NCBI GenBank assembly: GCA_902791165.1
Contig: CADAVB010000012.1
Span: 1-55,259 of the forward strand
Length of the DNA stretch: 55,259 bases
Source of the DNA: an uncultured Bacteroidia bacterium
GTDB lineage: Bacteria > Bacteroidota > Bacteroidia > Bacteroidales > F082
Direction of reading: 5' to 3'
Below are positions 17,559 to 25,799 of this stretch, in pieces; position 1 is the stretch's first letter, and every line of letters begins with the position of its first letter. The notes below the pieces were generated by a model, which searched no databases, was not told the origin of the DNA, and saw only the letters and a list, made by a program, of their open reading frames with translations. Made by a program: the position numbers and the translations under genes.

Positions 17559-17632
17559 GCCTCCTTAGCTCAGTTGGTTAGAGCATCTGACTGTTAATCA
17601 GGGGGTCTCAGGTTCAAGTCCTGAAGGGGGCG
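17559..17632 (+). tRNA. tRNA-Asn (GTT)
   Basis: A full cloverleaf can be drawn: acceptor GCCTCCT (17559-17565) with AGGGGGC (17625-17631), a D arm with the usual AGTTGGTTAGA loop, anticodon stem TCTGA/TCAGG around CTGTTAA with anticodon GTT, T arm TCAGG-TTCAAGT-CCTGA, and discriminator G at 17632. The CCA end is not encoded. A promoter precedes it and a terminator follows. Confidence 0.97.
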
Positions 17633-17676
17633 CTTTTTATGTTTCATGTTATTAATTTTTTGGCCTCGTAGATTCT

Positions 17677-17700
17677 CCCCGATTCTACGGGGTTTTTTTT
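17677..17700 (+). terminator. Terminator of tRNA-Asn
   Basis: CCCCG (17677-17681) pairs with CGGGG (17688-17692) around ATTCTA, followed by eight T. Confidence 0.75.
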
Positions 17701-17740
17701 CATGCGGTTTTCAACCTTCGGTTGCCACCGCATTCAAAAA

Positions 17741-17881
17741 GCAGGGGTTTCGCATTGCTTCACCGCCTGCTTAATATCCTGTCGCCCCTACGGGGCTGGG
17801 GAAATCGGTATAACGTTTATAGGCAGAGGTTTCATTACATTCCACCGTCTGCCTACATTCTGTCGCCCCTACGGGGCTGGG
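17741..17881. repeat. Two imperfect 60-bp direct repeats with a CCCCTACGGGG core
   Basis: Copy 1 (17741-17801) and copy 2 (17822-17881) both run CAG(A/G)GGTTTC...CACCG(C/T)CTGC...TGTCGCCCCTACGGGGCTGGG. Each contains the palindrome GCCCCTACGGGGC. Copy 2 stops exactly at the stop codon of the sugar transferase gene. The unit resembles interspersed repeats I have seen in Bacteroidales genomes. Confidence 0.7.
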
Positions 17882-18484
17882 TTAGAAAATGGTCTTGAAA
17901 ATCAGTTTGATGTCGCCCCCAAACGTCCAGTTTTCCAAGTATTTTAGATTGATTTTCACCTTGTCGGGCCAGATGATGTTGTCGTTGTAGGCTTTCGGGT
18001 CGGCTTGTTGGGCAAGGAGTTCTTCTTCGTTGCGGTATTTGATGCTGGCCGGACCGGTGATGCCTGGACGAAGCTGGAGTATGCGGCGCTCGTCGCCTTG
18101 AAGTTGGTCGGCGTAGCCTTGCATATCGGGGCGCGGCCCGACGAGGCTCATCTGACCGATTAATACATTAATTAATTCGGTGAGGCAATCCACTTTGCTA
18201 TGGCGCAGCCAGTGGCCGATGCGCGTGATGCGCGGGTCGTTGGCCGTGGTGATGCTGTCGCCTTCGGATTGGTCTTTCATCGTGCGGAACTTGCAGATTC
18301 TGAAAGGTTTGCCATTCTTTCCGATGCGCCATTGGAGGAAAAAAGCAGGTCCTTTCGAGTCCAATTTGATGAGCACAGCAATGATGAGCAAAGGCAAAAA
18401 CAGCACCACAAGTCCCACGAGTGCCACGATACGGTCGAAGCACCACTTGAAAAAGTATCCTATGTTGTGTTCACTTTTCGCCAC
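17882..18484 (-). CDS. Undecaprenyl-phosphate sugar phosphotransferase
   Basis: A 200-residue bacterial sugar transferase (WcaJ/PglC-like short form). It transfers a sugar phosphate onto undecaprenyl phosphate at the inner membrane, the first step of surface-glycan assembly. Visible: the N-terminal membrane segment (VALVGLVVLFLPLLIIAVLI), the basic KFRTMK motif, LVGPRPDM and RPGITGPAS. Its length is that of the monotopic catalytic unit without the large N-terminal domain. It overlaps the end of the upstream acyltransferase-like gene by 14 bp and is the last gene of the polysaccharide cluster. Confidence 0.88.
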   Translation of the reverse strand: MAKSEHNIGYFFKWCFDRIVALVGLVVLFLPLLIIAVLIKLDSKGPAFFLQWRIGKNGKPFRICKFRTMKDQSEGDSITTANDPRITRIGHWLRHSKVDCLTELINVLIGQMSLVGPRPDMQGYADQLQGDERRILQLRPGITGPASIKYRNEEELLAQQADPKAYNDNIIWPDKVKINLKYLENWTFGGDIKLIFKTIF

Positions 18485-19175
18485 GCTGCATGGCCTCCAT
18501 GTTGAGAATTGCCTTTACGCGCGGCAAAGATAGGATTTTTCTGAATGGGTACAGCATTTTGACCGCAATCTTCATCCACCAGCAGTAATGCACCTCTAAT
18601 TGACAATAGGCTTTTCGGAAGTTGAAGTTTTGGATGAGGAAATCATGGATTTGGGAGTGTTCGGTGATGGTTCGGGCACTGTCGCTCACATATCTAAAAA
18701 GCTGTTTTTCAAGATAATGTTGGTTCAAATGTTGGTAAAGTCCATAGTACGGATAATAGCTTCCTTTTTTGTATTTTGTCATGATGCCGGTCATGCCGTA
18801 TTCGCAGCAGTCGCCCCACAATGTCACGGTGCAAAACCCAACCATCTGTTGTGTTTCCTTGTCGAAAATGCCCCAATAATCGAAAGGTTTTTCATGACAT
18901 TGGTTCAAGTACTCCATGAAAACGTCATGATTCATTTTCCTGTCGTGAACAGCATAATCGGCATAGGTTTCGTCGATGATTTGATAGCCTTTTTCCTTGA
19001 GATCCTCGAAAGGTATAAGCCGATAGTCGAAATAGTTGAATGCATGATGGATCTTGTTGCGTGTCCGCGACGACAAGCCTTCCAAGCCTTCGTATTGGTC
19101 TTTGATGATGTACCAAAAACCGGTTTCCTTCTGGCAGTCAAAATTGTAGGTGTTCCTCACCAACAAGCCACCCAT
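18471..19175 (-). CDS. GNAT-like/FemAB-like transferase in the polysaccharide cluster
   Basis: I place the start at the ATG at 19175, one base after the stop of the glycosyltransferase, giving 234 residues; a longer frame to 19301 would overlap that gene by 125 bp. The centre (about 55-200) has the strand-helix pattern of acetyltransferases: DYWGIFDKETQQMVGFCTVTLWGD, an EYGM strand, and a DFLIQNFNFRKAYCQLEVHY C-terminal strand. It most resembles GNAT or FemAB-type acyl/aminoacyl transferases; the motif evidence is weak. Position between a glycosyltransferase and the sugar transferase suggests modification of a sugar precursor. Confidence 0.5.
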   Translation of the reverse strand: MGGLLVRNTYNFDCQKETGFWYIIKDQYEGLEGLSSRTRNKIHHAFNYFDYRLIPFEDLKEKGYQIIDETYADYAVHDRKMNHDVFMEYLNQCHEKPFDYWGIFDKETQQMVGFCTVTLWGDCCEYGMTGIMTKYKKGSYYPYYGLYQHLNQHYLEKQLFRYVSDSARTITEHSQIHDFLIQNFNFRKAYCQLEVHYCWWMKIAVKMLYPFRKILSLPRVKAILNMEAMQRGEK

Positions 19176-19176
19176 A

Positions 19177-19983
19177 CTAAGAAGATTGCTGCAAGCCTCT
19201 TTGTCGAGCTTTTGCTCTTCGTGAGGCGGTCCGGCAAATCGCCAAGCGGAAGGCATAACTACTGAAATAAGCAAGAGCTTTAAAAAAAGGCAATTTCTCA
19301 TTTTGCCGATACACCCTCCAAAGGTCGGAAGAAGCCTTCAATTTGTTGGAACTGGCAGAGTGTTGGCGGATACGATAGGAAGTCAAGGGATGGTCGATAG
19401 CGTATGCGAAGAATCCTTTTTTCAGGATATTGAGCCATGTGGCGGTGTCTTCGCTGGTGCGGAAATTGGGAACTATGATTTCACCAACGATAGTCTTGTC
19501 AATCATTACAGTGGAACAGCCTATGATGGTGTTGCGAAGATAGGCTTCATAATTCAAATTGCGAGCCGCTTTGACGATTTTTTCCAAAGATTTTCCTGCT
19601 TCGTCGACGCAATCGTAGCTTGAATAACTAAAACCGATGTTTCGCTCGGTCATAAATTGCAATTGTTGTTCAAGTTTTTCAGGATGCCAAAGGTCATCAG
19701 CATCGAGGAAAGCCAAAAAACGGCCTTTTGCCATGTTAAGGCATTGGTTTCGGGTATCGGCAATGCCGGAATGTTTGGATTTGATGATAAAATGAATCCT
19801 ATCATCCTGATTTTGAATGTTTTTTACAATTTCAGCTGTCTTATCTGTCGAAGCATCATCAACAATGAGCAGTTCCCAATGCGGATAAGTCTGTCCCTGC
19901 ACTGATTGGATGGTGTAGGCAATAAACTTTTCCATGTTGTAGCATGGCATTATGACCGATACCAACGGCTGGTTTTCCATCAC
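19177..19983 (-). CDS. Family 2 glycosyltransferase
   Basis: A 268-residue cytoplasmic GT-A enzyme that adds a sugar to the growing surface glycan. The nucleotide-binding start (VSVIMPCYNMEKFI), DDASTD, the metal-binding DADD and the SYRIRQHSASSNK segment typical of this family are present. It overlaps the manC stop by 4 bp, so the genes are coupled. The last 25 residues are basic and unlike the family. Confidence 0.88.
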   Translation of the reverse strand: MMENQPLVSVIMPCYNMEKFIAYTIQSVQGQTYPHWELLIVDDASTDKTAEIVKNIQNQDDRIHFIIKSKHSGIADTRNQCLNMAKGRFLAFLDADDLWHPEKLEQQLQFMTERNIGFSYSSYDCVDEAGKSLEKIVKAARNLNYEAYLRNTIIGCSTVMIDKTIVGEIIVPNFRTSEDTATWLNILKKGFFAYAIDHPLTSYRIRQHSASSNKLKASSDLWRVYRQNEKLPFFKALAYFSSYAFRLAICRTASRRAKARQRGLQQSS

Positions 19984-21047
19984 ATCAATCCTTCAATCCA
20001 AACCTTAATCTGTTGTTCGTCCTTGAGGCGGCACACCAAAAGCGAATGGTCACGGTAGGCCACGAGATAGTCCTCCAAGCCTTGCACCACGGCCTCGATG
20101 CCCTCCTCTATATTAATAATGGTGTTCTTGTTATCGACAGAAACCACCTTGCCGCGAATGGCGTTGCCGCAATTGTCTTTCTTGGCGTGGGTGAACAGCG
20201 AGCCCCATGTGCCGATGTCGCTCCAGCCAAAGTCGGCGGGGATGGTGAAGGTGTTCGGCGACTTCTCCATCACGCCGTAGTCGATGCTGATGTTGGGGCA
20301 GTCCACAAAGTGGTCGTTGATGAAGTCCTGCTCCTCGGGCGTTCCGAAGTTATAGACCCCTTTCTCAAAAACCTCGACCATTTCAGGCAAATACTGTTTG
20401 AACGCCTGCATGATGCCGTCCAAAGTCCAGAGGAAGATGCCGCTGTTCCAGAGATAATTACCTTCCGAAACAAACTTCACGGCAGTTTCATAATCAGGCT
20501 TTTCCTTGAACATCTCCACTTTCACCACTTCTTTACTCCTCACTCCCAACTCCTCACTCCCAACTCCACACTGAATATACCCATACCCCGTTTCCGGTCG
20601 GCTCGGCTTGATGCCAATGGTCATCAGCGCGTTTTGGTTTTTCGCCAAAAAGTCAAAGCCCATACGGATAATGCGTTGAAATTCAGCTTCGTTGGTTACC
20701 AAGTGGTCAGCAGGTGTAACAACGATGTTGGCCTCTTTGCAGCGGCTTTGGATGTGGTAGGCCGCGTAAGCGATACAAGGCGCGGTGTTTCTCCTTGCCG
20801 GCTCGCAAAGCACTTGGTCGGGATGGAGCATGGGCAGGTGTTCCAGCACGAGTTGCTTGTAGGCCTTGTTGGTCACCACGAGGAAGTTTTCGTCGGGGAT
20901 GACGGGGCTGAAACGCTCGTAGGTGCTTCTGATAAAGCTCTTGCCTGTGCCGAGAATATCAAGGAATTGCTTGGGATAGTTGTCCTTGCTGAGCGGCCAG
21001 AACCGGCTTCCGATGCCGCCGGCCATGATGATGCAGTAGTTGTTCAT
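19980..21047 (-). CDS. manC: Mannose-1-phosphate guanylyltransferase
   Basis: A 355-residue enzyme making GDP-mannose from mannose 1-phosphate and GTP. The signature MAGGIGSRFWPLSK...PKQFL is followed by TPADH, NSGIFLW and FGWSDIGTW. The C-terminal isomerase domain of the bifunctional form is absent, as usual in Bacteroidetes. GDP-mannose feeds the surface polysaccharide made by neighbouring genes. A heptamer tandem repeat (20535-20567) sits in frame and encodes about a dozen residues (VGSEELGVRSKEV) at a surface loop just before the KVEMFKEKP strand. The frame is kept, so the enzyme is probably active. Confidence 0.9.
   Translation of the reverse strand: MNNYCIIMAGGIGSRFWPLSKDNYPKQFLDILGTGKSFIRSTYERFSPVIPDENFLVVTNKAYKQLVLEHLPMLHPDQVLCEPARRNTAPCIAYAAYHIQSRCKEANIVVTPADHLVTNEAEFQRIIRMGFDFLAKNQNALMTIGIKPSRPETGYGYIQCGVGSEELGVRSKEVVKVEMFKEKPDYETAVKFVSEGNYLWNSGIFLWTLDGIMQAFKQYLPEMVEVFEKGVYNFGTPEEQDFINDHFVDCPNISIDYGVMEKSPNTFTIPADFGWSDIGTWGSLFTHAKKDNCGNAIRGKVVSVDNKNTIINIEEGIEAVVQGLEDYLVAYRDHSLLVCRLKDEQQIKVWIEGLM
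20535..20567. repeat. Heptamer tandem repeat inside manC
   Basis: The 14-base unit ACTCCTCACTCCCA occurs at 20535-20548 and 20549-20562 and continues with ACTCC; each unit is two heptamers. It is an insertion relative to ordinary manC sequences. Confidence 0.75.
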
Positions 21048-21066
21048 TTATGGTGATTTGTCTTGG

Positions 21067-21813
21067 TCATTTGGTGCCAAACAATGATTTTCCTTTTTCG
21101 TTGAGATAAGGCATTATGTCGTCCTTGCTGATTTTGCAGAAGGGCAGTCCTTCTGAGAACGGGGCGATTTCGTAGGAGGCGTAGCAGAACACGATGCTGT
21201 CGTTTTCCACCCAAGGATCGGCGGAGGGCAATACAAATTCCTCATTCCATTCAATGAGAGCTTCGTACACATCTGTTCCCGAATCGCCAAAATACTGCGT
21301 GCAAAGGTTTTCAAGCACGATTTCTTTGAGTTGTTCGGGGTGGTCAAAAATGTCGTATCCTACGGGTTGTCCGTCTGATTTTCTGAACGTTTTGCCCGAC
21401 GACCAAGGCATTCCGTGGGCGCCTCCTGTGTAGAGATAGCCGTCCGTCAGGTAGGTCACGTAAAGGTCGGTCTGTTCGAGCAGGGTGTACGACGAAATCA
21501 GTTCCGACAAAGGCTCGTTGCCGTCTTCTTTAAAGAAGCGGTTTTTCTCGCTCTTTGCGTAGTCGGCAGGGGCTTGGTTGGATGCGCGGAGCATCCAGTT
21601 AAGGATGTTGTCGTGAAGCGCCTTGTTATCGGTTACGGGAAGTTCCATCTCAATCGAATAGGTGGCATAGCCTTCTGAATATTCGTTTTCGAGGAAAACG
21701 CTGTCGGCATACGAAAAAGGCTCGATGTCCACAAAATTGGGATCGGCTGTTTCGGTTCGATTGCCACAGGCACAGAGTGCAAACAATACTATTGGAATAA
21801 GCAGTTTTTTCAT
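21067..21813 (-). CDS. DUF3298 (RsiV-like) lipoprotein
   Basis: A 248-residue lipoprotein (MKKLLIPIVLFALCAC, Cys16). The central YVTYLTDGYLYTGGAHGMPW segment and the C-terminal VFCYASYEIAPFSEGLPFCKISKDDIMPYL are typical of the DUF3298 domain found in RsiV, the lysozyme-sensing anti-sigma factor. There is no membrane helix or anti-sigma part here, so it is an envelope-anchored relative of unknown role. It has its own TATTTTTG promoter box at 21845-21852 and lies between capD and manC, a likely later guest in the polysaccharide cluster. Confidence 0.8.
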   Translation of the reverse strand: MKKLLIPIVLFALCACGNRTETADPNFVDIEPFSYADSVFLENEYSEGYATYSIEMELPVTDNKALHDNILNWMLRASNQAPADYAKSEKNRFFKEDGNEPLSELISSYTLLEQTDLYVTYLTDGYLYTGGAHGMPWSSGKTFRKSDGQPVGYDIFDHPEQLKEIVLENLCTQYFGDSGTDVYEALIEWNEEFVLPSADPWVENDSIVFCYASYEIAPFSEGLPFCKISKDDIMPYLNEKGKSLFGTK

Positions 21814-21844
21814 GACACTATGATTTGAGTAGTTTAAATTTTTG

Positions 21845-21852
21845 CAAAAATA
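21845..21852 (-). promoter_or_regulatory. -7 promoter box of the DUF3298 gene
   Basis: TATTTTTG on the minus strand, 32 bases before the ATG at 21813. Confidence 0.55.
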
Positions 21853-21887
21853 GACCTTTTTCAGGGAATGGTCGTTGTGCGGCTGAA

Positions 21888-23039
21888 TTATTTGTCTAAT
21901 TGGCTGAAAATGCTGTTGTTGCTCTTGAATTCGGGGACGATGGCTTTCATCTGGGCCACAATCCGCATCGGGTCGCAGGTGTCGAGTTCGGCGTGGAGCT
22001 TGTCGAGCATGGCGTCCACCTCGGCCGATTCGTATTTCCTGACCACGGCGTGCATGATTTGCTCGTGCTCGGTCTTGATGGTGTTTTCCTCGTTGGCCAA
22101 AACCTCTTCATAGAGCTTTTCGCCTGGGCGCAGTCCTGTTTCGATGATTTTAATATCAGGACGGCGGGCTAGTTTGCGCATCTTTTCGGCCAAGTCCCAA
22201 ATCTTCACTTTCTCGCCCATGTCGAACACGAAGATGTCGCCGCCTTTGCCGATGGAACCAGCTTCGAGCACGAGGCTACAGGCTTCGGGGATGGTCATGA
22301 AGAAGCGGGTGATGCGGCGGTCGGTGACAGTGATTGGGCCACCGTTCTCAATTTGCTTGCGGAACAGCGGCACGACCGAACCGTTTGAGCCCAGCACGTT
22401 GCCAAACCTCGTCGTGATGAACTTGGTGTTGCTCTGTCGGCTTTGCGTGTAAATCTCCGCGATGCGCTTGGTGGCACCCATCACGTTGGTCGGATTAACG
22501 GCCTTGTCGGTCGAAATCATCACGAACTTTTCCACGCCGTATTCCATGGCCAAATCGGCCACGATCTTGGTGCCGAACACATTGACAAACACGGCCTCGT
22601 AGGCGTTTTCTTCCATGAAAGGCACATGTTTGTAGGCTGCCGCGTGGAACACGACTTGCGGATGGTATTCCTCAAACACCTCGCGCATCCTGAGCGGGTC
22701 TTTCACGTTGGTGATAACGAAGGCCATGTTGTCTTTCTTGTCCTTGAATTCGGGGGTGTTGTTCAGCTCGAACTGGAAGTCGTACATCGGCGACTCGGCT
22801 TGGTCGAGCATGATGAGTTTCCTTGGGTTGTAGTGCATGATTTGGCGGCAAATCTCGCTGCCGATGGAGCCGGCTGCACCTGTGACGAGTATGGCTTTGT
22901 CCTTGATTTCGCGGGCCACGTTTTCCTTGCCGAGAATGATGGGGTTGCGGCCCAAGAGGTCTTCGATCTTGACATCTTGGATTTCTTTGGTCGTAACCTT
23001 TCCGTCCACCCATTGGTTGAAATTGGGTATCGACTTCAC
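21888..23039 (-). CDS. CapD-like nucleotide-sugar 4,6-dehydratase, catalytic part after a frameshift
   Basis: This frame (GTG at 23039, 383 residues) encodes the NAD-binding and catalytic part of a membrane-bound polysaccharide biosynthesis protein: IEDLLGRNPI linker, VTGAAGSIGSEICRQI Rossmann motif, AAAYKHVP, STDKAVNPTNVMGATKR and FGNVLGSNGSVVPLF. In relatives this is fused to an N-terminal membrane domain, here encoded separately at 23036-23758. Coding-like sequence (DSRRKEIVELGLSHNLI) continues upstream of the GTG in the same frame, which shows a frameshift rather than a natural split. The product would convert a UDP-sugar for glycan synthesis. Confidence 0.8.
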   Translation of the reverse strand: MKSIPNFNQWVDGKVTTKEIQDVKIEDLLGRNPIILGKENVAREIKDKAILVTGAAGSIGSEICRQIMHYNPRKLIMLDQAESPMYDFQFELNNTPEFKDKKDNMAFVITNVKDPLRMREVFEEYHPQVVFHAAAYKHVPFMEENAYEAVFVNVFGTKIVADLAMEYGVEKFVMISTDKAVNPTNVMGATKRIAEIYTQSRQSNTKFITTRFGNVLGSNGSVVPLFRKQIENGGPITVTDRRITRFFMTIPEACSLVLEAGSIGKGGDIFVFDMGEKVKIWDLAEKMRKLARRPDIKIIETGLRPGEKLYEEVLANEENTIKTEHEQIMHAVVRKYESAEVDAMLDKLHAELDTCDPMRIVAQMKAIVPEFKSNNSIFSQLDK

Positions 23040-23758
23040 GATGAGGTTGTGCGACAGGCCAAGCTCGACGATTTCCTTGCGGCGGCTGTCTTGGAGACGA
23101 AGCTTGGGTCCAAAGCCACCGCTGACGAATAAATCCTCACGCCGTTTATCTCATTGCCGATGCGCACGGGATTGTCATCGATGAAAGCCTTGATTTTATA
23201 AGCCGACTTGGTGTCGAGCATTGTGGAGCGTTGCAGCATGGTGCCCGCATCGCCAGCGCCGTAGATGATGGCGTTCAGTTTGCTTTCGGTGTTCTTGTAA
23301 ACCTCATTGTACAAGCGCCTGATGGTGAGCCTCATGATTACCATCAGCACGATTGTAACAAGGAAGTGGTAGAAGATGGTCGCATAGCGCGGATAGATGA
23401 AAGCAACCAAAGAACGATCAACCCTCATTAAGATGAGTTTGCTGATGACAAGAAAAGCCATCGCGCCCGAGCAGGAAAACAGGATTTTGCGCACATCGTT
23501 GAAGCCTGAGTAGCGCAACATTCCGTCGTAGGTGCGACTGAGCAGGAATGCGATGAGATAGACAACAAGCACTAATATCATGCAATCCCAATCGAAAGAG
23601 GACACGTCGATTTTGTTGAAATACAGCATGAAGTTGGCTATGATATATGCCAGCGCCACAATGACCATATCGGTTGCCAAAATCCAATAGCGTGGCAGCG
23701 AGTTGCTGTTGTGCTTGCCGAATATGAAGTTACAAAACTGGTTGATGAGTTTTCTCAT
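23036..23758 (-). CDS. CapD-like protein, N-terminal membrane part before a frameshift
   Basis: 240 residues with four membrane helices (about 28-45, 58-75, 95-112, 130-150) and a nucleotide-binding segment (NAIIYGAGDAGTMLQR), ending normally at VALDPSFVSK and then reading out of frame for 17 residues (TAAARKSS...) to a stop. It overlaps the downstream catalytic frame by 4 bp (GTGA). Relatives have about 14 more residues at this point, so roughly 40 bases appear missing near 23087-23092. The two pieces together match one protein of about 640 residues. Confidence 0.78.
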   Translation of the reverse strand: MRKLINQFCNFIFGKHNSNSLPRYWILATDMVIVALAYIIANFMLYFNKIDVSSFDWDCMILVLVVYLIAFLLSRTYDGMLRYSGFNDVRKILFSCSGAMAFLVISKLILMRVDRSLVAFIYPRYATIFYHFLVTIVLMVIMRLTIRRLYNEVYKNTESKLNAIIYGAGDAGTMLQRSTMLDTKSAYKIKAFIDDNPVRIGNEINGVRIYSSAVALDPSFVSKTAAARKSSSLACRTTSS

Positions 23759-23831
23759 AATGAAACTGTCTGATTATCAAGTTTACAACCTGCGAAAATA
23801 CGTTTTTTCTTTCTAGTCAGCAAAAAAAATT

Positions 23832-25796
23832 TTAATCTTTATTGTGGTTGTGTTGTAAATCATTGATTGTTACCTGTTTACAAACGCCAAAATTATCTTT
23901 TGTTTTGTCCGAAACGGCCTGGCGGAGCTGCATAACGGCCTTGAAGTCGGCATCGATTTTCTGTCGGGCGACTTCGAAGTTGAGTGGCTCGAAGAAGACG
24001 GCATCGGCTTTCAAAATGTCGCGCTTGTGCTCGTCGTACTGGATTTGGTCGGCCATTTCTTTCGCCTTTTGCGGCTCATTTTCGCGCAGATAGACGTAAG
24101 CAAGGTTGAGATAAGGATATAGGTAGCTTGGGCTGATTCTAATGGCTTCCTTGAAGCAGGCTTCCGCCTCGGCGAGGTCGTGGGCGGTGTAATATTCGGC
24201 CAACCCTAGGTCGTTGAGGTTTTCCTTGCAGAAAGGCGCATGATGGCGGGCTAGACGGAAGCTGACGAGGGCTTGCGGATGGCCTCCCGCTTTCTCGGCC
24301 TTGCCCAAATACCAATACATCGGCAATCCCACGGGGTCGATGTTGTAAAACACCGACAAAGCGCGTTTGCAGTAACGTTCCACGGCTTTAAAGTCGCTGT
24401 TTTTCAAGGCTTGCTGCATCCTGAAAGCGTTGCGCTCGCCCTTGTAGCGGAAGCCGCCAATAACGACTAAGGTCAAAGCCACAAGCAAAAAGACCGCGTT
24501 CCAGCCTTTGCTGAGGATTCGCGGCTCGCCGTCGTCAATGGATTGGAACAAAATAGCCATGAGAATGGCCGTCCAAACGATGTGCTCAATACGGCTGTTG
24601 GGAAAATCAAAAAGGGCGTTGGCGCAGCTCCCGACAAAGAGGCTCAAAACGATGGCTCCGTACAGGAAATCTTTTCGGTTGTCGGTTTCACGGAGGGCAA
24701 AAGAGGCTTTGACCATCAACGAAACGAGGAAAATAACATAGAGAAGTAGCCCAACATAGCCTGTTTCGGAAAGCACGCCGAGATACTCGTTGTGCGGCTT
24801 GGTGAAGTTCACATTCCACACGTCGGCACGGTAAAGCCCTTTAAGACCCGCTCCGGGGAAGTGGATTTGCCAATTGCCGATGCCACAACCCACAAAAGGA
24901 TGATTATCAACGATTTGATAAGTCTTTTCCCACAACAGGCAACGCTCGGCCAACGAGGAGGTGCTCAGCATCTTGGTTTCCACCTCGCTCTTTTCGGTGG
25001 AGTGCGGAACGGAACGAGCGGCAAACCATCGCAGCCCGACGGTGAAAAAGGCATAGGCAAGGACTATGGATGCAATGAGGGTTACACGGTAGCCTTTTCG
25101 ATGACGAGGAACCAACAGCATCAGTCCGAAAACAGCAGCCGCGACAATAGCGCCAATCAGCACCGCCCTTGACTTCAGCACGACAATGACGGCGAAAGCA
25201 ACGGCAAACAAGATGACGGAAAGCCATTTGGGAGTTTTGCTTTCAAAAATTGAAAAAGACGTGAGCAAAAAGGCCGAAAGCAAAAACAGCATGGCCGAGA
25301 GCAGGTTCTTGTGGCCGTTGATGCCGCTGACGCGGTAGAGTTGCCCGAAACTGAAACTCTCGATGTGGAGCAACTGGGCGACGGCAAACAACAGACATAC
25401 GGCCAAGACAACGGCTGCGGCAACCCATAAGGCTTTTTGCGCAACCTTTCGGTTTGTCGATAACAGGCTGTAAAAGAGGATGATAATAAGCGGTGTGAGT
25501 AACTGGGTAGCGAAAGCGAATATCGCTTCGGCGGTGTTGGTGGCCCAAAAGATGGAACAGCCGCTGAACAGGACAAACAATAAATAAAGGCTAAAAATGG
25601 GTGAGTTCGGCACACGCCAGCCTTTCTTGCCGACGAGAGCCAAAAGAAAAACGATGGCCAGACCCACTGCAACGGGAATGAATCTGGCCATCAAGAAGTT
25701 GTCGTACAAATTGGGCAACCCGATGGTGCAACAGGCAACGATACCCACTGCGATGCATAAAGTTCGGGTGGTGTTGCCCATCACGTTGGCCTGCAT
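23832..25796 (-). CDS. O-antigen ligase/polymerase (Wzy-like) with C-terminal TPR domain
   Basis: A 654-residue polytopic inner-membrane protein. About twelve hydrophobic segments fill residues 10-445, with the ligase/polymerase loop (PFVGCGIGNWQIHFP and KPHNEYLGVLSETG; the HNEYL motif is typical) around residues 300-345. The last 190 residues are soluble helices with TPR character (NLNDLGLAEYYTAHDLAEAEACFKEAIRISPSYLYPYLNLA). It should link or polymerise undecaprenyl-linked glycan units at the periplasmic face. It starts 3 bp after the upstream lipoprotein gene; the ATG at 25781 is an alternative start. Confidence 0.85.
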   Translation of the reverse strand: MQANVMGNTTRTLCIAVGIVACCTIGLPNLYDNFLMARFIPVAVGLAIVFLLALVGKKGWRVPNSPIFSLYLLFVLFSGCSIFWATNTAEAIFAFATQLLTPLIIILFYSLLSTNRKVAQKALWVAAAVVLAVCLLFAVAQLLHIESFSFGQLYRVSGINGHKNLLSAMLFLLSAFLLTSFSIFESKTPKWLSVILFAVAFAVIVVLKSRAVLIGAIVAAAVFGLMLLVPRHRKGYRVTLIASIVLAYAFFTVGLRWFAARSVPHSTEKSEVETKMLSTSSLAERCLLWEKTYQIVDNHPFVGCGIGNWQIHFPGAGLKGLYRADVWNVNFTKPHNEYLGVLSETGYVGLLLYVIFLVSLMVKASFALRETDNRKDFLYGAIVLSLFVGSCANALFDFPNSRIEHIVWTAILMAILFQSIDDGEPRILSKGWNAVFLLVALTLVVIGGFRYKGERNAFRMQQALKNSDFKAVERYCKRALSVFYNIDPVGLPMYWYLGKAEKAGGHPQALVSFRLARHHAPFCKENLNDLGLAEYYTAHDLAEAEACFKEAIRISPSYLYPYLNLAYVYLRENEPQKAKEMADQIQYDEHKRDILKADAVFFEPLNFEVARQKIDADFKAVMQLRQAVSDKTKDNFGVCKQVTINDLQHNHNKD

Positions 25797-25799
25797 GGT

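Noticed and set aside
18471-19301. Longer start for the acyltransferase-like gene at 19301
   Set aside because: It would overlap the glycosyltransferase coding region by 125 bp; the ATG at 19175 follows that gene's stop by one base.
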